From positions 124,001 to 188,000 of the forward strand of contig NGBS01000584.1 of NCBI GenBank assembly GCA_002245135.1: a stretch of 64,000 nt of DNA, written 5' to 3'. Made by a program: the position numbers and the translations under genes. The first letter of the stretch is position 1; every line of letters begins with the position of its first letter. This DNA comes from Proteromonas lacertae (taxonomy: Eukaryota > Sar > Bigyra > Opalinata > Proteromonadidae). Of this stretch, positions 26,508-40,016 are shown piece after piece. The notes beneath the pieces are model-generated. The model worked only from the letters and a program-made list of their open reading frames with translations. It was not told the DNA's origin and searched no databases.

Positions 26508-27658
26508 TTATAAAAACTTTCTACTTGTTTTCTTCAATAATATTAGCACAATTATTACATAGAATAAATAAATAACGTAACTCAAAATTTGATCAACAAT
26601 TGATGAATCATTAACCACAACACCATTTTGTTGTTGATTTACATTTATTTGCTGTACAAATTGCTGTAAGTGATGATTTTGATTCTCAATTGGTTGTGGA
26701 AGAGGTGTATTTGGAGTTGTAGATGATGTATTTGAAGTTGAAGTTGAAGAATTGACATTCCTGTGTCTTAATTCTGATTTAATTGATTCTGATTCATTAT
26801 TTGTTGATGTAGATGGTATAGATGGAGGAGGAGGTTGTAAAATTTCAGTGGATGGAGTTGAATTTTTCATATTTTCAACTGGAGTTGATGTAGATGGAGT
26901 AGCTTGAGAAGGAGATTGTTCAATTTCTTTATTTATTGCTGTTTCATCATTCTCACCACCATCTTCATGTTCTTTCAAAATTGATTCATCTACAACACCA
27001 GGATCTTTAGTTGACAATTCGTTAATTACATTTCCATATGTTAACTTAAACTCATCTTTATTTAGAGGTGGAATTAACTCTGATATTTTACCACATTTGG
27101 GACATTCATAATCTACAGACAGTTTCGCTAATCTTTTTCGTTCTTCTACTGGATAATCTAATGATCCTATTGCACCTTCACCTGGTGAAGGAAGAAAGCT
27201 GATAATTGCTTCTAAAATTGTTCTAACTATAAAATATTAAATGAAATGTCATTAAATACTTCCCCATGCTGGTTGCCATAATTCAGGATGATATGATGAT
27301 ATACTCAAACATATTTTCTTTTTTGTTTCAAATCTTCCATTTGGCTAATCGATAGATATAATGAATTTATACAGTTAAAACAATGATTGATGGTGGTTTT
27401 AATGGATAATCTGATGGGAGTATTATCCTACCGTGGTATATTCCTCCTTCAAATTCAGTATCTGGAGGACCACGGATAGTGAAATGCCATTCAAACATAT
27501 TTTCCTATATGTAAAATACAATTATTAATCCATTATACCTCTAATGGTTGACCTTGCATCATTCCACTCTTATCCTCTTTTAACTCGCGAATATCCTAAA
27601 TTGAAAGCATAATAATATTAAATACAGCAAAAATTCTCTTCTTAGCAGGACTGCTCAT
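26508..27658 (-). CDS. UBE2J: ubiquitin-conjugating enzyme E2, UBE2J (Ubc6) type, ER tail-anchored
   Basis: Starts at ATG 27656-27658 ([11 protein letters not shown]). The UBC fold follows over five exons: [22 protein letters not shown], then [11 protein letters not shown], and the active-site region [19 protein letters not shown], with Cys at the UBE2J position and the family-typical HPE-x-[25 protein letters not shown] is diagnostic of UBE2J. A CPKCG pair follows, then a long Ser/Thr/Asn/Gln-rich linker, and a C-terminal membrane anchor ([15 protein letters not shown]). The expected role is ER-associated degradation. The start lies 87 bp from the divergent calpain 1 gene. Confidence 0.9.
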
Positions 27659-27745
27659 AGATAATTATGCTTTTTAAAAAAATCGAAAATTTGGATCAGA
27701 TCAGGGACTCTAACTGCTTTAAAATCTCATTCATTTTAAATCATT

Positions 27746-28802
27746 ATGTCCGATACTAAAAAAACAGTCATTAGTGTCACAGTTAAAGGAACTGTCGATG
27801 AAGCCAAACAGATACTCCACGACGTTGAGGAGCAAGTGATCAACACTGTATGGATTAATTTTCATAATCTTTACTATAGGTCAAAGATTTGATGAAGAAA
27901 TCATCAGGAAAGTTCTGTGATCCAGATTTTGGACCAAGTAAGAAAGACTCTAACGGAGCAAAAGCCTTATACAGAAGTGGAACTCCTCCCAATGGTTACA
28001 TTGCAGTAAACAATGTAGAATGGTTAAGACCTAACTATGAAGGATGTAATGCTTCAGAGAATCCTAGTTTATGTGAAAATGGTAATTTATTTAGTGGAGG
28101 TCATAGTGCTGGAGATGTAAACCAAGGTAGTTTAGGTGATTGTTGGTTCTTGAGTTCAATAGCTGTTTTAGCTGAAAAGGCTTGTTATTTAGAGAATATA
28201 TTCTTTACCAAGCCATCTGTTGATGAAAAACAAATAACAAATGGAGTTCCTGAATGGAAAGAGAAAGGTATCTGGGTTTGTCGATTCAATCAAAATTTCC
28301 GTTATCACTATGTAATAATCGATGATAGATTACCTGTGAATAAAAAGACAAAACGATTAATATTTGGTCATTGTGAAGAGAAGAATGAACTTTGGGTTCC
28401 TTTAATCGAGAAAGCTTATGCCAAGTTGGAAGGTAGTTATGATAGTTTAATTGGTGGTTTTATTGATACTGGTCTTCGTGATTTAACAGGATTATGTGCC
28501 AATTCAATGACAATCGATCCGAACAATTCTAGTTTCAGTGAAAACACGAAGAAAATGATTGAGAATGGTGAATTATATAAGATGATTGATCAAACAATAA
28601 AGAATGGTTCAATGATGGGTTGTTCTATCTCTCCAAAACGTATATAATATTATATCAATTACTTTATATCTATATCTATAACTATCTAATTAAAATGATG
28701 ATTAATCGAAAAATTGTCCACTACTTTTGAAACAAATGATATTGAATCGATTATACTGATTTTATCATATTTTAATTATCTATCTATATAATATTTTGTA
28801 AC

Positions 28803-28846
<44 letters not shown>

Positions 28847-30651
28847 TGAATATAAAATTAATATAATATAATAGCTGGAGGGAATAGTGCAGCTGAAGCT
28901 GATGCTGGAAATGGTTTAATTCAAAGACATGCTTACAGTATATTAGGAGTAATAACAATCAATGCTGGAGGTGATACTCAATTGATTGTATTAAGAAATC
29001 CTTGGGGTAAAGGAGAATGGCAAGGAGAATGGAGTGACAACTGTCCAAAGAAAGCTAAATATGTTGACAAAATCAAAGAAGCCTGGAAAAACAGTCAAAA
29101 GAAAGTAGAAGTAGAAAACAACGCATTAGTTGATGGAACTGAACAAACTCAAGAAATGAAAAAGGAACAAAAAGAAGCAATACAAAATACAATAGAAGAT
29201 ATAACAAGTGATGAAGATAATGGTATATTCTTAATGTCATTTAAAGAATGGACTAAAAGATTCAGTCAAATTTTCATGTGTTTGAACTTCCCAGATGAAT
29301 TCAGAGGATATAGAATTCGAGGAAAATGGGAAAAAGATACAGCAGGAGGTAATATGACATTACAAACATGGAAGAAGAATCCAAAATATGAATTCGAAGT
29401 AAATAAAGATAATACTTCTTTATTTATCCAAATTTGTCAAAAAGATTTACGTTATCAATATGGAAAAGACTATAGTAAAAACAATATGATCTTAGGATTT
29501 CATATTTTACCAAGTAATTTCGATTTTAAACCAGCTCGTATTCGACCTCCAAAATTCATTCCTGGTACAAGTGATGGTGAATGGGAACAAACGATTTATT
29601 CAATCCAAGATACCAATTCCGTGAATATAAAAATGAACAAAGGTAGTTATATATTAGTTCCAAGTACCTTTGAGAGAGGTCAAGTAGGTGAATTTACAAT
29701 CAATATATATGCTGATGATGATATGATGTATGTTCAAGACAGTGAGATAATAGCTGAAGAAGAAGAAGTAGATGGTCCAGTAATTCCTCCTCGTGAGAAG
29801 AAAGTATTTGATTTGGGTAGTTTTGATCCTGAAAAATTCGAAGAAGCCAAAGATTATTATATTAGTAAGATTGATGAAAGAAATATAAAAGTAGATGAAG
29901 TATTAAATAATTATCACAATTTGAGTAATGAAGAAAAAGAGAAGAATATGAGTGTTGATGAATTCCGAAATGAATTAGAAAAGATTGGTTATAATGATGA
30001 AGAAGATAAGAAAGATGAACATGTATTACCATTAGGAGGTGAAGATGGTCAATATCAAATCAGTGATATAATCGAAATGTTAGAAGGAGTAAATCAAAGT
30101 AAGAAAATGAGAGGTGAAAAAGAAAAACACTCTGATGATGATGATTTAGCAGAAAATGGTTCAGTAACTGATATAAAGAAAGTTGTATATTATTAATTAT
30201 AATTATTATTTATAATTTATAATATATATAGAAAAAAGTAATTCATTGTACCCATTGTGGATGTTATATTGATGTTACATGTGATAAATGTAATGAATTC
30301 CCTATTAACTTAAAACCAAGCTTCGCTCAAGTGTTTATTTGTGAAGATTGTAATTCAAGAAATGTGATCGTTTCAAATGTTCCAAAACCTGATCATATGG
30401 CATGTCAAGGATGTAAGAAAGAATTCAAGCCAAAGAAGAAGGGAATTGTATAATAATTTTACATTTATTTTTTATAGCCATGTGTAAGATGCAAGTGTGG
30501 TATTGCTATGTCTTTGAAATGCCCAAGCTGTCACAAATTCAGTGATGTCAAGGATGTTAGAGTTCCTGTAAAATGTGGTGATTGTGATGCTACAAGTTTA
30601 GTGTCTGCAGTTATTGCAGAAGGTTGGAAATGTATTAAACATAGAGATTAA
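27746..30651 (+). CDS. calpain-type cysteine protease, tandem copy 1
   Basis: Exon 1 (MSDTKKTVISV) joins to the protease core. The active-site Cys lies in QGSLGDCWFLSS, the His in QRHAYSILG and the Asn in LRNPWGKGEW, so the papain-like triad is complete. A calpain C2-like domain follows (ILGFHILPSNFDFKP), then an acidic helical region. At the C-terminus are several paired CxxC zinc-ribbon motifs (HCTHCG, VTCDKC, CRCKCG-like, LKCPSCHK), which are not part of classical calpains. Introns: about 27849-27879, a long one of about 230 nt at 28644-28874 with a TAA microsatellite, 30188-30230 and 30450-30478. Stop TAA is at 30649-30651. No EF-hand domain is visible. The core is almost identical at DNA level to copy 2. 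Confidence 0.88.
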
Positions 30652-31042
30652 ACATTTATCTTAATGATAGCAGTATATCACCCTTATAATTCCCATATAA
30701 CACCATAATTGTTAAAATGTTTGTGTTTCTTAAAATTTAAATGCAAATTAAATGCATTATATCAAATAATATTTGGTTATTATAAAAACAATAAAATAAT
30801 CAACATATAAAAATCTATATCCAGGGAAATGCTATTTTATGCTCACACTGGCCATTCTTATATTGCATATGATAATAAATTAAGTAAATTCTATCTACAA
30901 TACACTTTTGGTTTTGAGTAAGTTCAAGATCTGAGCTTGATTCACCGAGGCTAATTTAATTAGAGTAAGTATACATAGAATATCAGAAATGATATAGCCG
31001 TTTCTTCATCAGTTACATACAGTTATAATTGATTTCGTATAA
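30652..31042. other. intergenic between the calpain copies
   Basis: This 391-bp AT-rich spacer separates copy 1 from copy 2. It is not obviously related to the sequence upstream of copy 1, in contrast to the near-identical gene cores. No ORF or RNA was seen. It presumably carries the 3' end of copy 1 and the promoter of copy 2. Confidence 0.4.
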
Positions 31043-32099
31043 ATGACTGATAAAACAAAGACTATTATAAGTGTTTCTGTACATGGAACTGTCGATGAAG
31101 CCAAACAGATATTACACGATACAGAAGAACAAGTCATTAACACTGTATGGAATTATTTGCATTATTTATTATGTAGGTTAATGAATTGATTAAAACATCA
31201 TCAGGAAAGTTCTGTGATCCAGATTTTGGACCAAGTAAGAAAGACTCTAACGGAGCAAAAGCCTTATACAGAAGTGGAACTCCTCCCAATGGTTACATTG
31301 CAGTAAACAATGTAGAATGGTTAAGACCTAACTATGAAGGATGTAATGCTTCAGAGAATCCTAGTTTATGTGAAAATGGTAATTTATTTAGTGGAGGTCA
31401 TAGTGCTGGAGATGTAAACCAAGGTAGTTTAGGTGATTGTTGGTTCTTGAGTTCAATAGCTGTTTTAGCTGAAAAGGCTTGTTATTTAGAGAATATATTC
31501 TTTACCAAGCCATCTGTTGATGAAAAACAAATAACAAATGGAGTTCCTGAATGGAAAGAGAAAGGTATCTGGGTTTGTCGATTCAATCAAAATTTCCGTT
31601 ATCACTATGTAATAATCGATGATAGATTACCTGTGAATAAAAAGACAAAACGATTAATATTTGGTCATTGTGAAGAGAAGAATGAACTTTGGGTTCCTTT
31701 AATCGAGAAAGCTTATGCCAAGTTGGAAGGTAGTTATGATAGTTTAATTGGTGGTTTTATTGATACTGGTCTTCGTGATTTAACAGGATTATGTGCCAAT
31801 TCAATGACAATCGATCCGAACAATTCTAGTTTCAGTGAAAACACGAAGAAAATGATTGAGAATGGTGAATTATATAAGATGATTGATCAAACAATAAAGA
31901 ATGGTTCAATGATGGGTTGTTCTATCTCTCCAAAACGTATATAATATTATATCAATTACTTTATATCTATATCTATAACTATCTAATTAAAATGATGATT
32001 AATCGAAAAATTGTCCACTACTTTTGAAACAAATGATATTGAATCGATTATACTGATTTTATCATATTTTAATTATCTATCTATATAATATTTTGTAAC

Positions 32100-32146
<47 letters not shown>

Positions 32147-34444
32147 TGAATATAAAATTAATATAATATAATAGCTGGAGGGAATAGTGCAGCTGAAGCT
32201 GATGCTGGAAATGGTTTAATTCAAAGACATGCTTACAGTATATTAGGAGTAATAACAATCAATGCTGGAGGTGATACTCAATTGATTGTATTAAGAAATC
32301 CTTGGGGTAAAGGAGAATGGCAAGGAGAATGGAGTGACAACTGTCCAAAGAAAGCTAAATATGTTGACAAAATCAAAGAAGCCTGGAAAAACAGTCAAAA
32401 GAAAGTAGAAGTAGAAAACAACGCATTAGTTGATGGAACTGAACAGACTAGAGACATGAAGAAAGAAAGAAGAAAGGCAGTGATGGATACAATAGAAGAT
32501 ATAACAAGTGATGAAGATAATGGTATATTCTTAATGTCATTTAAAGAATGGACTAAAAGATTCAGTCAAATTTTCATGTGTTTGAACTTCCCAGATGAAT
32601 TCAGAGGATATAGAATTCGAGGAAAATGGGAAAAAGATACAGCAGGAGGTAATATGACATTACAAACATGGAAGAAGAATCCAAAATATGAATTCGAAGT
32701 AAATAAAGATAATACTTCTTTATTTATCCAAATTTGTCAAAAAGATTTACGTTATCAATATGGAAAAGACTATAGTAAAAACAATATGATCTTAGGATTT
32801 CATATTTTACCAAGTAATTTCGATTTTAAACCAGCTCGTATTCGACCTCCAAAATTCATTCCTGGTACAAGTGATGGTGAATGGGAACAAACGATTTATT
32901 CAATCCAAGATACCAATTCCGTGAATATAAAAATGAACAAAGGTAGTTATATATTAGTTCCAAGTACCTTTGAGAGAGGTCAAGTAGGTGAATTTACAAT
33001 CAATATATATGCTGATGATGATATGATGTATGTTCAAGACAGTGAGATAATAGCTGAAGAAGAAGAAGTAGATGGTCCAGTAATTCCTCCTCGTGAGAAG
33101 AAAGTATTTGATTTGGGTAGTTTTGATCCTGAAAAATTCGAAGAAGCCAAAGATTATTATATTAGTAAGATTGATGAAAGAAATATAAAAGTAGATGAAG
33201 TATTAAATAATTATCACAATTTGAGTAATGAAGAAAAAGAGAAGAATATGAGTGTTGATGAATTCCGAAATGAATTAGAAAAGATTGGTTATAATGATGA
33301 AGAAGATAAGAAAGATGAACATGTATTACCATTAGGAGGTGAAGATGGTCAATATCAAATCAGTGATATAATCGAAATGTTAGAAGGAGTTAGTCAATTA
33401 AAGTCAATGAGAAATATGAAAGAGAAACACTCTGATGATGATGATTTAGCTGGAAATGGAGTAGTGACTGATGTTAGTAAAGTTAAAAGAGTAATAAGAT
33501 GTTTAGAATGTAATTCATTGATAGATATTACATGTCCAAAATGTCATGAATTCCCTGAAGATACTAAAGTTCATTATGCATATATATTAAAATGTGAAAA
33601 ATGTGATGAAAAGAATGTAATTGTATCATCACTTAAAAAATTAGATATTTTAAAGTGTCCAAATTGTCAAGAACAGAATAAGAAGAATAAGAATGGTGTT
33701 GCATGTTTAAGATGTAATTGTGGTGTTACCATGTCTCTTAAATGTCCTTGCTGTCATAAGACTACTAGAGCAAGAGATGTACGTGTTAGTGTTACATGTC
33801 CTGAATGTCAAATTACTAGATTCGTTCCTCTTAATAGTGAGAAAGATTCAAAATGCCCAATTCCACATGATACTGATAATGATGAAGATAAAAATAAACT
33901 GGCTGTAAAAGGTTCTACAGAAACAACAGAATCAAAACCTGTTGAAGAAGAAGCACCAATTGAAGAAGAAAAACCAGTTGAAGAAGAAGAACCAGCAGAA
34001 GAGGAAAAACCAGCTGAAGAAACACCAGCTGAAGAAGAAGAAGCACCAGCTGAAGAAGAACCTCCAGCTGAAGAAGAAGCACCAGTTAAAGAAGAAGCAC
34101 CAGCTGAAGAAGAAGCACCAGTTAAAGAAGAAGCACCAGTTGAAGAAGAAGGAGAAGGAGAAGGAGAAGGAGAAGGAGAAGGAGAAGGAGAAGGAGAAGG
34201 AGAAGGAGAAGGAGAAGAGAAGGAGAAGAGAAACACAGTTGAAGAAGGAGAAGAAGGAGAAGGAGAAGGAGAAGGAGAAGGAGAAGGAGAAGGAGAAGGA
34301 GAAGCTGCACCAGAAGGTGTAGAAGAAATAGAACAAGATTCTCTACCACAGGGAGAAGAAGGTGATTTAGTAAATGATGATAATGTTGTGTTAGGTGAAG
34401 ATAATGATGAAGATGAAGATGAAGAAACTGTAGAAGAAGATTAA
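31043..34444 (+). CDS. calpain-type cysteine protease, tandem copy 2, with acidic repeat tail
   Basis: Begins MTDKTKTIISVSVHGTV, similar but not identical to copy 1. From 31197 to 33390 the DNA matches copy 1 almost base for base, including the long intron at 31941-32174, apart from one extra TAA unit and a block at about 32446-32487. The Cys/His/Asn triad, the C2-like domain and the acidic linker are the same. The zinc-ribbon region (RCLECN, ITCPKCHEF, LKCPCCHK, VTCPEC) is continuous here, without the two introns of copy 1. It is followed by about 190 residues of acidic tail: EEEAPAEE-type repeats (33940-34148) and (GE)n coded by GGAGAA hexamers (34149-34305). Stop TAA is at 34442-34444. Confidence 0.88.
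34149..34305 (+). repeat. GGAGAA hexanucleotide repeat inside calpain 2
   Basis: Two blocks of GGAGAA repeats (about 34149-34213 and 34256-34305) encode Gly-Glu repeats in the acidic tail of calpain copy 2. Length is likely polymorphic. All six frames are open here, so overlapping ORFs are artefacts. Confidence 0.9.
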
Positions 34445-34557
34445 ATTAGAAATATATATAAATAGTAATTTTGAATTAAAAATCTCTTTTTTGTTTATTT
34501 TATATAGTATATTGTGTTTTAAAAACAGAATAATAATAAAAAAAGTGTTAAGAATAT

Positions 34558-37500
34558 CTATTGATCAAATATAATATTAAAAGCTTGATTCATATTTCTA
34601 TTACAGTTCTGATAAACTGTTTTACATCTATCATAAGGCTGATTTGATATTTCTACTAAATTTCTAATATTCTCTTCATCTTCTTTGGTCAGTTCTAGAT
34701 TTACTGATGGTTGTATGTTATTTTCACCATTTCTAATTGCTAGTGGAGGAACAGGAGTTTTATCTTCTCCCCATGGTTCAACTATATCATTCTTTCTACT
34801 GTTAATAACAACAGATACAGCTGGAGTAAAATGACGATGATAAGCACTATTAAAACATAAAATAAACATATGAGAATCATACTTTGAGGAGATGTTATAT
34901 TTGTATTTATAAATATAATCTTCTTTCAAAAATACACTACCATTCGATGCTTCTTGTGTAGCAAATCCAATATCAAATATATTACTATTAGAGTCGCAAT
35001 TCTTCAATTGAAAGCCAACATACTATAATTATTATATTATCACATATATATATATATTATACTTGATTTGCTTTTATGGGAATTGGATTTTGAAAAGAGA
35101 TAAAACCATATCTATTCTTGTATGTGGCTTTAGGAAGATCAACTATGTATTTCAATTTAAAACCAGATTCCTATTAAAAAAAAAAGCAATAACACTAATA
35201 ATATATACACTCCAACACTTTTTAAGTGCACATCTTGTAACAATATAGTTTTTAATTTCATTCTTTTCTTCATATTCAACATTATAAATATCTTTATCAA
35301 GTATTTCAGTAATACTTCCATAATCGTTATTACAATAAACAGAATCTTCAACTTTCAATTCACATTTCTTTCCATCAAAATTCTCTGGTTTTTCATCATA
35401 AGATTCATAATCATATATTCCTAACATAACATCAGGTATTTCATTAACTACAATATCTTTTGTATAGAAATGAATTCCTTTAATAAAACCATCTTCAGAG
35501 TTTGGAATATTAAGTAACATCCATTTTGTAAATGAGTAAGAATCAGAAACATTACATGAACCAGTAAATGAAGTTGGACCAATAATAATGTTGTTTAATA
35601 AGTCATGATTTGTAGTTAATTGTTTAGGAACTATATCCATTCCTCTTCTATTCTTTATATCAACAAACAATTGTATTAAAGAATAGAACATTTCTTCATT
35701 ATTTTTATCTCTTTTTCTTTTACATAAATTACCTCCAAATGCTGATTCATAACTTGCTGTTCCATATAACCAATTCAAAATATCATAAAAATCTTCTGCT
35801 GTTTGTCCAGTTGGTATTGGTACTTTATATGTTATATGAATAGTGTTAAAGAACTTTATTAACCCTAATACTTTTATATGACATTTACAGTGCTCTTCCA
35901 TCATTTTTGTTTTTGATTTTTCAACTTTAGACTTCAAAAGATTAAATAAACCTATAATATGAATATAAATATATATTTATACATATTGGATCTGTGTAAC
36001 ATATTTTGTTTATTTCAGTTTCAGATAAGACTTTCTTTTCAACCAACCAACTAATAAATGCTAAACTTCTATATAAATATATAAAATTTACACTAAATAT
36101 ACTTAACACCAGTTTTGATTTTTCTACTAATTGATAAAATAAAATCAAAATCCATTGTATGAATTTCACTTATCAATAGTCTATACAAATCACTTAAAAT
36201 TACTTCATTCAAATTCTTACTAATACAATATTTGTAAAACACAGGATCAGCTAAATATGATAAACAGGTAGATGCAATTGGAGGGTAAATAAAACCATCT
36301 TCAATAACACATCCTGGGGATGGAATAACAGAGTTTAATAATGCAGAAATACCATTATCTAAATAACTGTAATCCATATCACTTCCCCATAATTTAGCTA
36401 ATTCATCCCATGATTTATACTTCTTATCCGTTACATTTACAAAGAATGGCGAATCTGGCAAAATAAACTGAACTAAATCTGTAGTGATATCTAGTAATCT
36501 AATAATTGCTTTACAACTTGGGACTTTTGTTAATGCAAAGATTGTTGATAGTAAGTTTTTGACTTTGTAATATCTTTGTTGAACCAAAATACATAAATTG
36601 GTTATGTTTAATAAGAACTTTGCTACTAAATGATTATTTCTAATGTCTTCTGGTGTAATGATAGTAGTTGGTTGTGGAATCACTGAAGTTAGTAATTGAG
36701 ACTTTTTAATATTATCATCTTGATTGCAACAAGTTAAAATAGCATCCTATGTAGATAAATAATAATAATATATACTTTCAACATAGAATCTTCATTTACA
36801 TCAATTGATAATAAAAATGTGAATAAATTGTTAATACCATTCTCTAATACCTTAACATCCACATTTCCTTGTAAGTATAATGGTGAAATATAGTCTTCAA
36901 AATTGTCATGTAATAATTGAAGTACTTGCATCTTATGTTCAGGGAATATTTTACACGCTTCAATAAGGAAGTTACACCATTTTTCAATTGTATCATTCCA
37001 TTCATTAAGAATTACTATTTTGAATAGATAATTCACTGACAATTGTATCTATTAACAATATAATCTAATTGTATTTTTATACAATATCATTTCTATTAAT
37101 TCCAGTTTTCATCAATACTTCAGAATAGTCATTAAAGTGAGTGAATATTTCAGAATAAACTTGCAACAGCAATTCTGAGAGACTTGAATTGATTATTCTT
37201 TTCTCTTGATTGAACTTATCGTTGTTGATCTTAATATCATCACAGACTGATCTTAATTCGTTAGATATTCCACTATCATTCTTATAATCAGTCATAATAT
37301 CTTTACGTTTGTATAACAACAAATATGCTGAGTTGCTACTACCAGATGAAGGAAATGCTTCATGTTCAATACCTGACCAATCAATAGATGAAACACTTTT
37401 ATCATTGAAATTAAACCATTTATCATCAATCTATATAATAATAATAATAGTAATAAGATATTAATATACTTTTATAAATGAATAATAATGACCAGCATTT

Positions 37501-39262
37501 GCTTGACCTTTATGAATCACCACTCCTGTTAATTCATACATTATTTCTTTCTTTGGTCTTTTCTATAAATATAATAATAATGATGCAAAATCAATAGAAT
37601 TATACATTTGAATCATCATCCTTCTTCTCTTCTTTATTATTTTGATAAAATTCATATGTATAAGGATACATATCAACTTCTTTGGGGAATGACAATTTAC
37701 TATTATCTTTTACCACTGTAAATGTTTCATCTATAGAATAATAATAATAACATAATAAATATATACAATCCAACTTCATTCTTTTAAGATTCATAAATAT
37801 GAATGGTGGTAATGAAGTGTATCTTTCACATTTAAACAATTCAGACTTTGTATTACATTCTCCACAAGTAATCTCTGTTCCTACTGACTTAAATTCAACA
37901 GAATCTTTTAATGCTTCATCCAATGATGAGAATTCTAAATATTATTTAATATATATATATATATACTTTCAATGGGAATATCAATACAATACATAGGTTG
38001 TCTATTGATTCCAATATGTTCACATTTCTCTCTTTTTGTTATTGTTACAATTTCACCTTTAAGAAATTCATCAATGAATGAATGACAATTGTACATTCTA
38101 CATAATTCATCCAATACATTAATCAAATTATCATAAAATGATCTTACATCATTTTGAGACCTTCTATTTATAAAAACAATAACATATTTATATTAATACA
38201 CATTAAAATCCAAATGCAATATCTGACAACTATCAACAAAATGCTCAGTGTCTTGGAAATGAGTTGAACTATATTCCAAATGCATAAATATCTTTTGTAA
38301 TTCATTCAACAATAATATCTTTTCTTTATTCTCTTCCTATTTCAATAAACTATATATAATAATTATACTGTTTCTGTTATTGATGATGTTGTAATTGATA
38401 ATATAGCTTCTCTGATTGGTTGAATATGATATAATTGTTGTATTAATGAATTAACATAACAAGTAGAACCTAAATTCCTTAATCCACTATGATCTTTTGA
38501 AGATCTTACATATACATCTTTTACATTTATATTACCTGGTTTTCCATTCCAATTCAACTTAATAAATGGCTGTAAAATATCCATACTTACATCATATGAA
38601 TTGTTCTTGAATATACATTCCAATATTCTATAACAATTACTAATTGTACTCTCTTTAAAAGCAACCATTGGATTACTAAATAAAATTTTATTAATTATAA
38701 TATTCAATAATCTACTTTCAACAGAGAATTGAAAAACGCAATTCTCTAAGGCATAACTCAATACTTCCAGTATATTTGATATATAATTCTCATTATCTAA
38801 GTTATCTTCTATTATATTAATCATATCATCAATTGAACGGTTTAACTCAGGACATTCACTGTTTTGTGAATGAATATTATCAATCCATTTCTTTAACCTT
38901 GTAACAGCATCATTTGATAAGTTTTTATCTGGAACAGATGCTATTATTTTATCATAAAAGTCATTCACAATCTTCTCAATAGGTCTATGAGAGTAATATA
39001 AATTAATAAAGTCTTTTCCTATTGGATGTAGTATGAATCTTATGTTAAAAGGAGATGCCATACTTCGTTCATAGGCTTCTACATATTTATCAATACATCC
39101 ATCAAATAAAGGTAATAGTGATGTATTTGCTTCTAATAGTGGATACAAAAGATCTAAAATATCATCACATTGTCTATCTCTAAATCTATCATCTTTCTCA
39201 AGAACAGCTTCCATTACTTCGCTGTATACTTTTACTAATCCTTCAGCTTCTCCTATTTATAT

Positions 39263-39293
<31 letters not shown>

Positions 39294-39985
39294 CTAATGC
39301 ATTCATCTTTATATTTAATTAATATCTTCTTAATACTCTGTTGTGTAGATGAAACTATTCTTTTAGACACTTGTTTCATCATATCTTTATTTCTATACAC
39401 AAACTGAATCAAGCCTGATACACCGTTATTACGTTTGAAAGTTTCTTTTATTTCTTCAATATTAAAAGTATCATCATTAAAGAATTGATTAATATTGAAC
39501 AGATAATATGCAACTGTAAAGAAATCTTGTTTAAACAAATTCTCCCAATTTATAGAAAGCCAATTTCTTATTTCTTCACAAAAGCTGGAAGGAAGCATAA
39601 ACTCATCAATATCAAACCAAACTTTATTAACAAACTGTGGTGTATCATCATTGATTCTCTTTGAAAATACTTGAAACATTAACTTTTGAGTATTTTCAAT
39701 ATGTTGTATTATATTATAATCAGGTTCTACATCGAACTGTTCTACAGAATAATGAAACGCCAATTTATCTTTCTTTACACAACAAACAGGTAAATGAATA
39801 TTTAGTGGAAATGGCTTTTCTGATGATGTTAATGTGTAATCTGGTGGTAAGACGACAACATTACGTAATTCTTCTAATATTACACTTAATGGTGTAATTC
39901 CATAATGTGTAAATCTATAATCTTGACCTTTGTAATTGACAATTACAACTGCATAATCGCTAAAGCAAAAACGATTCTATTGATA

Positions 39986-40016
<31 letters not shown>

